From contig CP136068.1 in assembly GCA_032622095.1 (NCBI GenBank), positions 113,721,546-113,785,545 of the forward strand: 64,000 bases of DNA, written 5' to 3'. Below the pieces are notes generated by a model. That model saw nothing but the letters and a program-made list of their open reading frames with translations, had not been told where the DNA came from and made no database searches. Positions 23,275 through 33,990 of the stretch are shown piece after piece (position 1 is the first letter of the stretch; each line of letters begins with the position of its first letter). The translations under genes and the position numbers were made by a program. This stretch comes from Siphonodentalium dalli. Lineage: Eukaryota > Mollusca > Scaphopoda > Gadilida > Siphonodentaliidae.

Positions 23275-23308
23275 TTAATAGTTAGCTATATGAGTTATAT
23301 ACACATAA

Positions 23309-23708
23309 GGCGACACCAATTTTTAAGTCCGGTTTACGAACACCTCCTACAACTTTTTTTCCATTTCATGAATTTTTTTTTTACTTTTTTGTCCCAAATT
23401 TTTGTACACGCGTACTGATTTTCATGTGCTGTCGCATCCGGTTCTGCTTATGATCATTTGCAGATCCATATTTTCAGGTATTTCATGACAAGAAATGTCT
23501 TGTTTGGTTCAGAATTTCATTCGAAAAGTTTTTTTTCACAATTTTTGTAAAATTTATGTAAAATTTCAAGATTTACTTGATATAAATTGGGGGGGGGGGG
23601 GGGGGGACAATTTTTTTTATTTTTATTTTTTTCCCCTCCTGCATCTACTTATTTTCTCCCCACATCAGCCCACATGTTCGTAAACCAGACTTAAAAATTG
23701 GTGTCGCC
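23309..23708. mobile_element. PIF/Harbinger-like MITE, copy 2, TSD TAA
   Basis: Same family as 15983-16360 in inverted orientation. Terminus ggcgacaccaatttttaagt at both ends, TAA at 23306-23308 and 23709-23711. It is about 400 bp and contains an 18-base G run at 23589-23606 where copy 1 has a short C run. Confidence 0.85.
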
Positions 23709-23713
23709 TAATA

Positions 23714-23960
23714 GACATTTAAACTTTGAAAATTGTAGGTTTCCGGATGATAACTTCAGTTTGTGTGATCATATCTGAACCAAATGTGGTATGTAAGTTT
23801 ATCAGACCAAAATACAGGTCAAGTTCGAATATAGGTGTGCTCCGCTCATTTTTGCGAGAGTTATGGCCCTTTTTCGACTTAGAATCGTGTTAATTTCTGG
23901 TTTCCGCATCATAATTTTAGTTTGTGTGATCAAATCTGAATCAAATTTGGTATGATAGTT
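23714..23960 (+). repeat. Tandem duplication of about 165 bp
   Basis: Two blocks share ggtttccg.atcataa, tttagtttgtgtgatca and atctgaa.caaat.tggtat. The second starts about 165 bp after the first. Moderately diverged and non-coding. Confidence 0.6.
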
Positions 23961-25279
23961 TATTATCCACCATTTCATGGGACACTGGTTGGATTGTTCT
24001 GAAATGTAGTATCGGATTTAGGGGACCTTGATATATTTTTCAGACAAGCTGATGCCCCAAAGAAGCCACTTTTTCTCACATTTGCTGAAATAGTATCCAA
24101 AACATCAACATATCAAGAGCCATTAGACTGAATTAGATAAAAAATATATCACTTGGGTCTGTTTAAGCTGGAAAATACTCAAAATTTGTATAATTTTCTG
24201 CTATTATATCTGCATACTAGCCTTTTTGCTGAATCGTGAATGCCGGTTATATTGCCGTGTGAAATCCTAGTACCAGATAACATTGGGTATGTACATGTAT
24301 ATAGCATACCACCTGAAAATGGCTTGAATATCAAAGCGGGGTGGGGGTGTGTGTGACACCCTCCTTGATCATAGTCTGTATTCTACAGGGTATGTTAACT
24401 GTTTCGAGTTGGTGCAATTAATGTGATTGTTTAATCTCTACCATCTGAAATCTATTTATAGCATATTTTGCTACCTGATCAATATTGCTACTTAGTACTG
24501 ATATAAAACAGGATAAAGATGGTGTGTCTCTTTCCCGAATGTTCTGTTTACATGTACATTTGGGGGTTTATGAGTCAAATAATATCAGACAACATGTCCT
24601 TCTAACACTAAGAAATAATATGTTCTTATGAACCAGGACAAAATATGACTATTTCTGGAGCATTACAGCACATTATTACAAATCTATATTTGTAAGCAGT
24701 AAGATAATGACAGGAAACATGTCCTCAGACTAAGAAATAATTTTTTGGTGTGTATTTCACACAACAGCTCATGTGTATACTCACATTAGTTTATGTCATT
24801 CAAAGGGAGAAACCCATTTAGAAAGTTTAAATGAGACAAAACTACCTCACTGTAGATGTAGTTGCAAGGTATTCTGGTAAATGACATTGGAACTAAAATA
24901 ATGATTTTTGTGTCCACCGGTATGTCATGTACCGGTACTAGTATACATTGCAACTACATGTACATGTAACTTGCCTAACATACCATATACATGTATGAAG
25001 AGGGACTTTGCAAGTGTTTTTTAATCAAAATTTTAACCCAACTCTTGTTGTCAGTAAGTTTTAACCCATGCAGTTTAATGAGTTTATATATTTATATATT
25101 ACATGTGTTTCTATACATGTATTTTTTCTTTAGTTAGTTTGTTGTCCTTGAATAAACTTGTATTGCTGCACAATCAGTTTCCTTAATGTTCTATTATACT
25201 AAAACAACTCCATTGATAACAATACCCCTGCATCCCATCAAAATCTACTTCATTTCCATCCTCATCATTTCACTTTGGT
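23961..25279. other. Spacer, nothing recognised
   Basis: No domain-bearing frame, RNA gene or TIR seen. A few tacatgta and ccggta words at 24920-25000. Confidence 0.35.
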
Positions 25280-26055
25280 ATCCCCACCCAGGTGTACCTT
25301 GGTGTTATTCACCCAGGTGTTCCTTGGTGTTTCCTACCCATGTGTACCTTGGTGTTTTCTTACCCAGGTGTACCTTGGTGTTTTCTTACCCAGGTGTACC
25401 TTGGTGTTTTCTTACCCAGGTGTACCTTGGTGTTTTCCTGCCCAGGTGTACCTTGGTGTTTCCTTACCTGGGTGTACCTTGGGGTTTTCTAACCCAGGTG
25501 CATCTCAATGGGAAATCCACCTGGGTAAGAAAACACCAAGGTACACCGGCGTAAAAAAAACACCAAGGTATACCTGGGTGAATAACACCAAGGTACACCT
25601 GGTGGGAAACACCCAGGTAGGAAACACCAGGGTACACCTGGGTGAATAACACCAAGGTACACCTGGGTGGGAAACACCCAGGTAGGAAACACCAGGGTAC
25701 ACCTGGGTGAATAACACCAAGGTAACCTGGATGGGAAACACCCAGGTAGGAAACACCAGGGTACACCTGGGTAAATAACACCATGGTACACCTGGGTGGG
25801 GAAACACCCAGGTAGGAAACACCAGGGTAGACCTGGGTGGGAAACACCCAGGTAGGGTACACCTGGGTGTGGTCACCTGGGTAATTACACCCAGGTTTAC
25901 CCATACCAGGGTTTTTATCCAGTTTCAGGTGGGTAAATCATGGTAAAACCCAGGTTTCGCGGGGTCTTAATGGTTGGTTGATGTCTTGGTAGATAGATTT
26001 TTACCTGGGTTTCGGCCCAAAAAACCTGGGTGGATTTACCCAGGTACATTTTGAT
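25280..26055. repeat. Head-to-head minisatellite (cccaggtgtaccttggtgtt)
   Basis: From 25280 to about 25500 the unit cccaggtgtaccttggtgtt plus ttctta repeats on the plus strand. From about 25510 to 25870 the reverse complement (aacaccaaggtacacctggg) repeats, alternating with a second unit, aacacccaggtaggaaacac. Degenerate units run on to 26055. The switch point is near 25505. The open frames of 100-146 codons across it (VPWCFL-type repeats) are by-products of the array. Core words are shared with 10710-10985. Confidence 0.9.
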
Positions 26056-26607
26056 ATGGGTTGTGTCGCACTAATCTGTTCATTGTCGACCAGGTCTGGA
26101 TCATTAGTATTATGTTGACACCATAGACTTTTCCGTTTAGTGTTTAGTGCATGTACTGAACTACCCATTGCGGTGCGTGTCGCAAGATAATATAGTACGT
26201 TTTCAGAGTGGATTTTATCTTCCGAAATGCGTTTTATATAGTATAATATATGGTATAAAAGAATTAATAGGAGTCGAAAACACATGTCCTGAAACATTTC
26301 TGTGAATTAATATTTATTTTTATATCGATAGCTTACTATTTTAGAATAGACCGTCATGAAACTTCCAGATGATCTCGGGATAGACTTCTGCCGTTGCTAC
26401 GATTCAAACATTTCCGCGAACCGCGTATAACGTCTCAAATTGATTGCCTGCATTATACCAGACAATTCGAAATAATTCGAAATACTTGAACTACCTTTCT
26501 ATGGGCATTATGTCACAGAAGGCGCATGCCCAGTTAATCGCACTCACCATTATCCGAACGCTGAATCGTCGTGATCACAGCGTGAAAAACCAATAATGTA
26601 GCTTATT
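26056..26607. other. Spacer, nothing recognised
   Basis: Segment ataattcgaaatacttgaac at about 26468 resembles part of 60010-60060 (aaatacttgaactgcctttc). Otherwise no feature recognised. Confidence 0.35.
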
Positions 26608-26737
26608 AGTCCAGGAGATATTGGTCGACCTCTGCACCCCCCCCCCCCCCAGGACTCAACTTCACCCCACTAATTTTCTTCCTTAAGGTCTCCTCTAATT
26701 TTTTTCACTTGTTAACAAGAAAAAAAAGTGGCCGCAG

Positions 26738-27800
26738 AGACTCCAGACAAGATGGCGTCCATCATGGCGGCCATTTTTTTTTAATGCACCAGGTCTCTTT
26801 GATCGCCATTATAGTAAAGATGATAGCACATGTGGTCTTTTTTTCCGCTCGATTCGTTATGCTAATATACAACCCTTACAAATTAGCCAAAAATCCGACA
26901 CCAGAATCCAATATGGCGGCCAAGATGGCCGCCGAAATGTGAAAATATGCTATTTTTATGACATGTTACCACATTTCGTTTGTCTCTGTGGGAAAATGTT
27001 AGAATTTTTGCGTCATGTTATACATTTATCATATAGAGGAGTCATTGGCGAACACACGGGGACCATAATATGCATTCATTGCGGGATATTTTTGTCCGAT
27101 ATCACGTTTTCCCAAATGCCGGTATCATAGGTCAAAGCCGAATCTCCGTTAATAACGCGATGTTATGTTTCGAATCAATGAATGTTATTGCTATTATAAC
27201 AACACTCATGTATATATATTTGCAGGAGATACTCGAGCTAGGATTCCTCTTATACCTGAGTTGAGGAATATTTACCCAAATCCAAGATGGCGGCCAAAAT
27301 GGCCACCAGAAATAAAAAATCGCCGAAAATCGCTGATTTTAACATCAGTGAGCATTATTGTCATGACAACTCCACACCTGCTTACTATTGTAAGTTGGGA
27401 ACACTTAGGCGAAGAACTTTCCTTGTAACATATTCAAATAAAAGTCCCCCAAATTCAAAATGGCGCACACAATGGCGGACAGATTTTGAAAAATCACCGA
27501 AATTTCCTCATATTCACATCATTGGACATTATTGTGGAGACAACTCCATCCATGCGTACAGTTGAGTTGGAAATACTGAGGTGAAGTAATTACCTTACAT
27601 CTCATGCAAGAAATGGTTTTCCAAATCGAAGATGGCGGCCAAAATGGCGACCGAAATTTGAAAACACGCCTACATTCCTTTACTTTCTTAGGATGGGCGT
27701 TATTGTTTCGCGATTTCTACCCACAATTACATGTTGATATGTATGAATTATTCATTAGGGTCTGGCAAGTGATACTCACAGTCAATATGGCGGCCAAACT
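26738..27800 (+). repeat. ATGGCGGCC-motif repeats, left arm
   Basis: Paired words such as aagatggcggccaaaatggc occur at about 26750, 26912, 27285, 27462, 27630 and 27787, each followed by a (c/a)gaaatttgaaaa-like stretch and a cattattgt..gacaac segment. The units are about 170-190 bp and diverged. The right arm (30440-31540) has the same series inverted. Frames starting MAAKMA here come from the motif and are not genes. Confidence 0.7.
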
Positions 27801-28485
27801 GACAGGCAGAAATTGAAAAGAAGCCGATATTATCACATACTAATTTCAACTTTTTGTCATAATATTGATTTGTATAAACGAAACGGTACATAATATGAGC
27901 CATCTATTAGTTCCAATGTAAGTCGTAGCCTTTTGGAAGGATGAAAACCCACAATCGCAATGTGGCATTTCAAAATCCATTATCCACTAAGGGCTCATAC
28001 TGGCCGTAACCGTATATAGGTGCGCCGAATAGTCATATTATGACTTCCAAGAATCAAAACAACAGTACCTGAGCTTATTCTGAATTGCCACATTCAGTAT
28101 TATCTAGACTCGTTTCCATATCTTCGTCAGATTAATCTATCTCACTCACAATAACAGTTCACTACTCTTCTTTGTAGGAGTGTGCCACTAATCGGAATGT
28201 TTCAAACAATACATATGCCGGTGTCCAGCTCACGTGTTTGTTTCGAAAACTTGGAATTCTTAGCGAGCTTCATTCGTGGTATAGCTTATGGTATAATTCA
28301 GATGCTACATATGGGGTATATGCGTCATCTTGTGCGATACACTATAAAGGTATTCGGTCGATGCGTATACTAGCTTTCAGAAGGACCTATCTATCTGCGT
28401 ATTGTCAGCTTTGGTGACCTAATGGGGATAACAACGTGTACACCTGGTGATCTTCCCAAACAGCCACTTCTCAATATATGGTTTA

Positions 28486-28970
28486 TCAATTCACATACTC
28501 ATCTAATGCACTGACGTACCCGGACAACTTCTGTATATGGCTTCGAATGTTGAAAGCTCGACATTTGACGGATGTATTTCTGCTTAGGCGTAGCCGTAGA
28601 AAACCATAATGCATAATATACCCAAACTCCTTGAACATGATCATAAGAACAAGCTTGTTGGCGTCCAGCAATCGTTTCACCGAACAGATCCAAGCAGATG
28701 ATAACAATACACACGTTGCTAGTTTGTGGGTATGTGTCATGACAGTGGAAATGAAATTGGACCATGACTGCACCGCCCCTCATTTTGTTATGATTTAGAT
28801 TCCGACAGGATCTCATGTGTGGCTTTGCCTTCCTTGTATGCTAAGAGTGTATATTCCCATCCGTTTGGAAGCCGTTCTTAAACAACTGGACCAGGAGTAT
28901 GCCATTGGCTACTGCTGTATAAGCCCCACCAAGACTGGGGTGTAGTCTTAAAGGCGATACCTTTGATAGT
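28486..28970 (-). pseudogene. Unrecognised protein module, left-arm copy
   Basis: Minus-strand frames here align with plus-strand frames in the opposite arm. Examples: HPSLGGAYT..KNGFQTDGNI against HPTVLREAS..QKGFETDVEI; FISTVMTHTHKLA...SAW against FIPSIMAHVHKLA...SAW; and a tail ending KLSGYVSALDEYV against KLSTYANAFAEFV. Similarity at the protein level in both arms suggests descent from a coding region. Frames change several times, so this copy is broken or intron-split. No known family recognised. Confidence 0.45.
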
Positions 28971-29410
28971 TGGTTGATATGTCATGCTCACGCTGGGTGG
29001 TATGGTTCAAGAATGTACAAATGCCACCAACAAAAGGGTTAAATGTTCAACGCGAAGAACATCCAGAGGAATGTTACATTGATGAGCTCTTGCATTCAGT
29101 TCAACAAACGTTGGTACACCAAGTGATTTCTTGGTAACATCACCAATGCGACCATTTTCCTGCATGAGACATTAACTACTATATTCTAAAGTTATATATA
29201 TAAAGCTATATGATCATAAAGGTCGCGTTCCCCAACGTCCACAGCCATTGCCATCGAGACTGTATATTGTTCTTTAAATACATAGTGAAATAAATGCACC
29301 ACAGTTCCTGACATTTTCTTGAATAATATCGCCCACATACTGACCCTAACCCCGAGAGAGGATAAAAAAAACACGCATACATTCATGCTTTTAAGACATT
29401 ATCCTTTAGT
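28971..29410 (-). other. Single-copy centre of the palindrome with minus-strand frames
   Basis: Two short minus-strand frames follow one another: one at 29192-29386 ending ERDLYDHIALYI, and one opening at about 29164 with MQENGRIGDVTKKSLGVPTF, ending about 29009. They lie upstream of, and on the same strand as, the left-arm module, so they may be its N-terminal part. No family recognised. Confidence 0.3.
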
Positions 29411-29414
29411 CCAT

Positions 29415-29858
29415 CCGACTGTTTTGAGGGAGGCTAGCATAGTATTATCCAGGCAAATGTGTACGTAGTTGAATCAGAAAGGCTTCGAAACGGATGTGGA
29501 AATACAATCTTACCACACCAAATAAAACCGACACGCATGCCATTCGATATCTTAAACATGCACCAGGTGTAGGGGTGGTGTATACAGTGGCCCATTTCAT
29601 TCCCAGTATCATGGCGCATGTCCACAAACTAGCACCGCGAGCATTGTTCTTCTCTGCTTGGAGATATTCGACGAGACAACTGCGGGGCGTCACACAGTTT
29701 TCTTCGGATAATGGTCAAGAAGTGTGGATAGTCTGTACACTAGGGTCTTCTCCTTAGCAGATAGACATCTGTCCAAGGGAATGAGACAGCTAGCAACCTT
29801 CGAAACACTGTCGAAGTTGTCCACATATGCCAATGCGTTCGCTGAGTTTGTGAGTTGA
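29415..29858 (+). pseudogene. Unrecognised protein module, right-arm copy
   Basis: Plus-strand frames mirror the left-arm copy. The best-preserved block is in the frame 29494-29757: HFIPSIMAHVHKLAPRALFF, then SAWRYSTRQL, then SSDNGQEVWIV. A stop at 29755-29757 and a frame shift precede the tail RHLSKGMRQLATFETLSKLS, which ends at a TGA (29856-29858). The frame also breaks before 29494. It has His, Trp and Cys but no motif that I can name. Confidence 0.45.
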
Positions 29859-30439
29859 TAAACCATCTATTGAGAAGTGACTAGCTAACTGGTTCGCCAG
29901 GTGTACATGTCGTTATCCCATGGGGTATGAGACACATACATAGAGATGACCTTCTGTAAGCTTGTATACTCATCGGCCATGTACCTTCCTAGTTCAAGAT
30001 GACGCACAAATATCATATTTAGCAAATATTTAAAATCATAAGCTAGACACCGGAAAATGAATTGTTTGAAACGTTATGATTAGAGGGACCCTACTCCCAG
30101 GAAGTGGTGAATAATTTGTCGGTGTGAGCGACCTATATTTATCAGACAAAGAAACGGAAGCTGGTCCAGATAATTATGGACGTGACGTGGCAAATCAGAA
30201 TCTGTTATCAGGTAATTGTTCTGATATAACTATTCGGCGCACCTCGCTTACGGCCATTATCGGTGCTAAGTGGAGACTGGATTTCGAAATGCCACATCGC
30301 GATATTAATGGTGGTTTTTCATCTTTCCAGAAGGATACGAGTTGAACTAGCAGATGGTTTATGTACAGTTTCGTCCATACATACCGATATTATGACAAAA
30401 AGTTGAAATTGATATGTGAAAATATCGATTTCTTTTCAA

Positions 30440-31540
30440 TTTCTAGCCGCCAATTTAGCAGCGATCTTGGCTGTGAGTATCAATTGCCAAACCCTAATGA
30501 ATACTTCATATCACTATTCCATATCAACATGTAATGCTGGATAGAAATCGCGAAACAATAACGCCCATCGTAAGAAAGTAAAGGAATGTAGACTTGTTTT
30601 CAAATTTCGGTCGCCATTTTGGCCGCCATCTTCAATTTGGAAAACCATTTCTTGCATGAGATGTAAGGTAATTACTTCACCTCAGTATTTCCAACTCAAC
30701 TGTACGCACGGATGGAGTTGTCTCGACAATAATGCCCAATGATGTGAATATGAGGGAATTTCGGTGATTTTTCAAAATCTGTCCGCCATTGTGGGCGCCA
30801 TTTTGAATTTGGGGGACTTTTGTTTGGATATGGTACAAGGAAAGTTCTTCGCCTAAGTGTTCCCAACTTACAATAGTAAGCAGGTGTGGAATTGTCATGA
30901 CAATAATGCTCATTGATGTTAAAATCAGCGATTTTCGGCCATTTTTTATTTCTGGTGGCAATTTTGGCCGCCATCTTGGATTTGGGTAAATATTCCTTAA
31001 CTCAGGTATAAGAGGAATCCTAGCTCGAGTATCTCCTGCAAATATATATGCATGTGTGTTGCTATAATAGCAATAACATTCATTGATTCGAAACATAACA
31101 TCGCGTTATTAACGGAGATTCGGCTTTGACCTATGTTACCGGCATTTGGGAAAACGTGATATCGGGCAAAAATATCCCGCAATGAATACATATTATGGTC
31201 CCTGTGTGTTCGCCAATGACTCCTCTATATGATAAATGTATAACATGACGCAAAAATTCTAACATTTGCCCACAGAGACAAACGAAAGGTGGTAACATGT
31301 CATAAAAATAGCATATTTTCACATTTCGGCGGCCATCTTGGCCGCCATATTGGATTCTGGTGTCGGATTTTTGGCTAATTTGTAAGGGTTGTATATTAGC
31401 ATAACGAATCGAGCGGAAAACAAGACCGCATGTGCTATCATCTTTACTATAATGGCGATCAAAAAGACCTGGTGCATTAAAAAAAATGGCCGCCATGATG
31501 GACGCCATCTTGTCTGGAGTCTCTGCGGCCACTTTTTTTT
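30440..31540 (-). repeat. ATGGCGGCC-motif repeats, right arm
   Basis: Inverted counterpart of 26738-27800, closely matching it. Motif pairs (gccattttggccgccatctt) at about 30610, 30785, 30960, 31325 and 31490. Long minus-strand frames at 30677-31096 and 31131-31532 are the motif repeat read as protein. Confidence 0.7.
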
Positions 31541-31646
31541 CTTGTTAACAAGTGAAAAAAATTAGAGGAAACCTTAAGGAAGAAAATTAGTGGGGTGAAG
31601 TTGAGTCCTGGGGGGGGTGCAGAGGTCGACCAATATCTCCTGGACT

Positions 31647-32067
31647 ATATGCAGTTGTAATCTAATACTGAATTTTTACAAAAATGGTATTATTCTCTAC
31701 TATAGAACGCGCTTAGCTAGTACTTTATCATTCCGTATTGCGAATTTTTACAAATTACAAAGCTGTAGCGTTCGAGTACTATGAAAACACGAAAAGATGA
31801 AACGTCCAGGACCCCGTTTTCTCCACCAAATGCAAAGATTTTCCGGTCAAGTGAATCCTGGTATATAGAGGGTTCGCCAAAAAGATCATATAAGTCATTA
31901 CATGTCAACGTATTTTGCATCTAAAGAGTTTTGGGCATATGTTGAGTGCAATCTACAATTAAAGAAATATACTGATATAAATACAGTCGAATGATATAGA
32001 AGTTGAATAGAACACAAAATATGTATTAAAAAATTAGTAAATCACAATTTAACGCTGATATTACAAA
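31647..32067. other. Spacer, nothing recognised
   Basis: AT-rich, no exon or element end recognised. Confidence 0.35.
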
Positions 32068-32375
32068 AATTGTATTCTATAGTATATTCCCCCAGTGGGG
32101 TACTAAGTCTCAGTTGTAGACTATTACATATAACACACGTAATTATCGATTATGTTAAATTGTGTCCTTTGCATATACAATGTATAATTATAATCTATCG
32201 TCTATACGGCATACCAATATAACACTCTTCCTATTTGGTTAACATAAAGATAAATGCTTCCAAAAAATACTTATGTTTCTGTTACCATAATTTGTACGTT
32301 ACCACATGGTTCAAATTATGAACAGACCGACACAGGCTTGAATGACAATAAGAAGGCAAACATTGGTTTACGTAA
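32068..32375 (+). mobile_element. Truncated TIR element T2 (copy B)
   Basis: Matches 9545-9840 nearly base for base (tactaagtctcagttgtaga, ggcataccaatataacac, gacaataagaaggcaaacat) and stops at ttacgtaaac, where the duplicated segment 32376-33834 begins. Shares its left boundary with copy A. Confidence 0.65.
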
Positions 32376-33834
32376 ACGTTTTGATTCGATGTCATGTAAC
32401 CACACTATGTACGGTTTGATTCGGCGCCATGTAACCACCCTATGTACGGTTTGATTCGGCGCCATGTGACCACACTATGTACAGTTTCTATACCAGATAA
32501 TAATTGGATCTGACACATGAGCTCATTAATGGGAGGTTTTTGCGGCCATATTTGACTTTCAAAAGAGGTTGTTTTAATATGTTTTGAATAGTTATCAGTC
32601 TACAAAAAAGTCCATTTAGCATCTCTTGTAATGATTGGTCATGATTCATCGCACAAAAGCGGTATATGTTTGATTCGAACGATTGTGATTACAAGCATCT
32701 TTCCTTTTCCTTTGCCTGAAACGCTGAAAAATTACTGCTTATGTTGTTGCCAAATCAGAACATGACTCATTACGATATGGTCTATCGGACCATGACTGTT
32801 CGAGTGAGTAATTATGACGACAGCGGGAACACATTCTATATTTCTGAGAAATGTTTAATTTAAAAAAAGTGTTACACAACACTTCAAATATGTAGCACAA
32901 TGTCAATAACATGCGATAACAATAACACTGAAATAAAATTCATCATTCTGTCCTCTTACTCGTTCTCAGAAGCAAGTTCCTTTCGGCGTCAACCAGAATG
33001 GGATATCTATTGACAAAGACGGAGAGTCACGTGTCTTATCGATTAACCATTTCTATACTGAATGGATTCTCCCATTTAATTATAAGTGTACATTGGATTT
33101 GATTATGAAATAAGTCCATATTGTACATATATCCATTATTCCGTTCTATGGTGCGGGCCACACTGAAAACACATTATAAAAGTGTACTCTGGTAAGATGA
33201 TTTATGTCAATATAGAGAATAAACTAAATCACAAAATGGTGATATGGGCTTATTTTGGGGTTTTTTTCTAAATAAGTTCAATATGAGATTATAATCGAGA
33301 GAACAGTCTGAATGTTCATATAATAAGGTCAACAAACGACATATGGTCGTTATTTGAACTCATTGTCCGAATATTTTTTACGAAACCCGTTTTACTTATG
33401 AAACTATGATAACTATGACTTAATTGGTTGGAACGAGAAGTGCCGACTGAAGGACACTATCCTATTTGACATTGAATGTTCTGTATATTTACTTGATATA
33501 GTGTCTATGCTTAGAGTGACAGAAATAACTGATGTGTTAATTTGTCAATAACAAATAAATTGTCTGTATAGATTGGTGTAGTTTATACATAGTTGTCACA
33601 TTTTATTTCTCTATTTCGGTAAAATAGGTAATATCTATATTAGATAAGATATTACATTTTTACAACCTGAAGTCTGGAAACATGAATGCATCCGGGTGAG
33701 TCATCAAATGTTAATGTCTCCAAGTGTCAAAGTACAGATCGTTTCTCAATAGCGTCAATACAACGACGACACCATATCTGATGACGATCGAAGGGGAACT
33801 TGGTTCTGTCATCGTCCAATCAAATGCATGATGT
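32376..33834 (+). repeat. Duplicated 1.5-kb segment, copy 1
   Basis: Aligned with 46159-47682 at roughly 95% by eye. It begins with about three units of the ttcggcgccatgtaaccac repeat (copy 2 has seven) and ends at caaatgcatgatg. It lacks about 60 bp present in copy 2 (47165-47225); the gap lies at a repeated ttttta(c) word. Its right end continues into a Ty3-like integrase fragment, whereas copy 2 stops, so the unit is probably part of an LTR-type retroelement. Confidence 0.8.
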
Positions 33835-33990
33835 GCTTTCTTTGCAATGCAGTTATCACAATCATTACAATAATTATGAACGTGTGATTTCATTCCCAAC
33901 GAATATAACTCACTCTTAATTCTGCTCAATGTTTTATCGGGGTACGAACCAGCTTTGGTATGTGATCCGCCGAGAAACGTTGGTGTAAGT
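33711..33990 (-). mobile_element. Ty3/gypsy-like integrase zinc-binding fragment
   Basis: The minus frame reads GGSHTKAGSYPDKTLSRI, then KSELYSLGMKSHVHNY, then CNDCDNCIAKK. This is the H2C2 N-terminal zinc-binding domain of retroelement integrases (usual form: H..GH.G..KT...., YW.GM, C..C..C). The second zinc His and its context (GHxG) are changed to GSYP, and the downstream catalytic core is absent; the frame ends at 33711. Decayed fragment of an LTR retrotransposon. The outer 120 bp of it also occurs at the end of copy 2 (47560-47682). Confidence 0.7.

Larger units (their letters stand above)
26608..31646. mobile_element. 5-kb palindromic element
   Basis: Starts agtccaggagatattggtcg and ends with its exact reverse complement. 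Left arm 26608 to about 28890 and right arm about 29440 to 31646 pair in order along their whole length. The outer 1.2 kb of each arm is over 90% alike by eye; the inner kilobase is more diverged. About 540 bp at the centre is single-copy. No TSD could be read from the flanks (tagcttatt and atatgcagt differ). It carries motif repeats in the outer arms and a possible coding module in the inner arms. The superfamily is unknown to me. Confidence 0.8.

Noticed and set aside
25186-25904. Long overlapping open frames on both strands with VPWCFL-type repeats
   Set aside because: They follow the period of the minisatellite on both strands and shift frame with unit length; no gene signal remains once the array is recognised.
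27165-27565. Plus-strand frames starting MAAKMA and their minus-strand twins at 30677-31096
   Set aside because: They come from the ATGGCGGCC motif repeats; the units diverge without a bias to silent changes that I can see.
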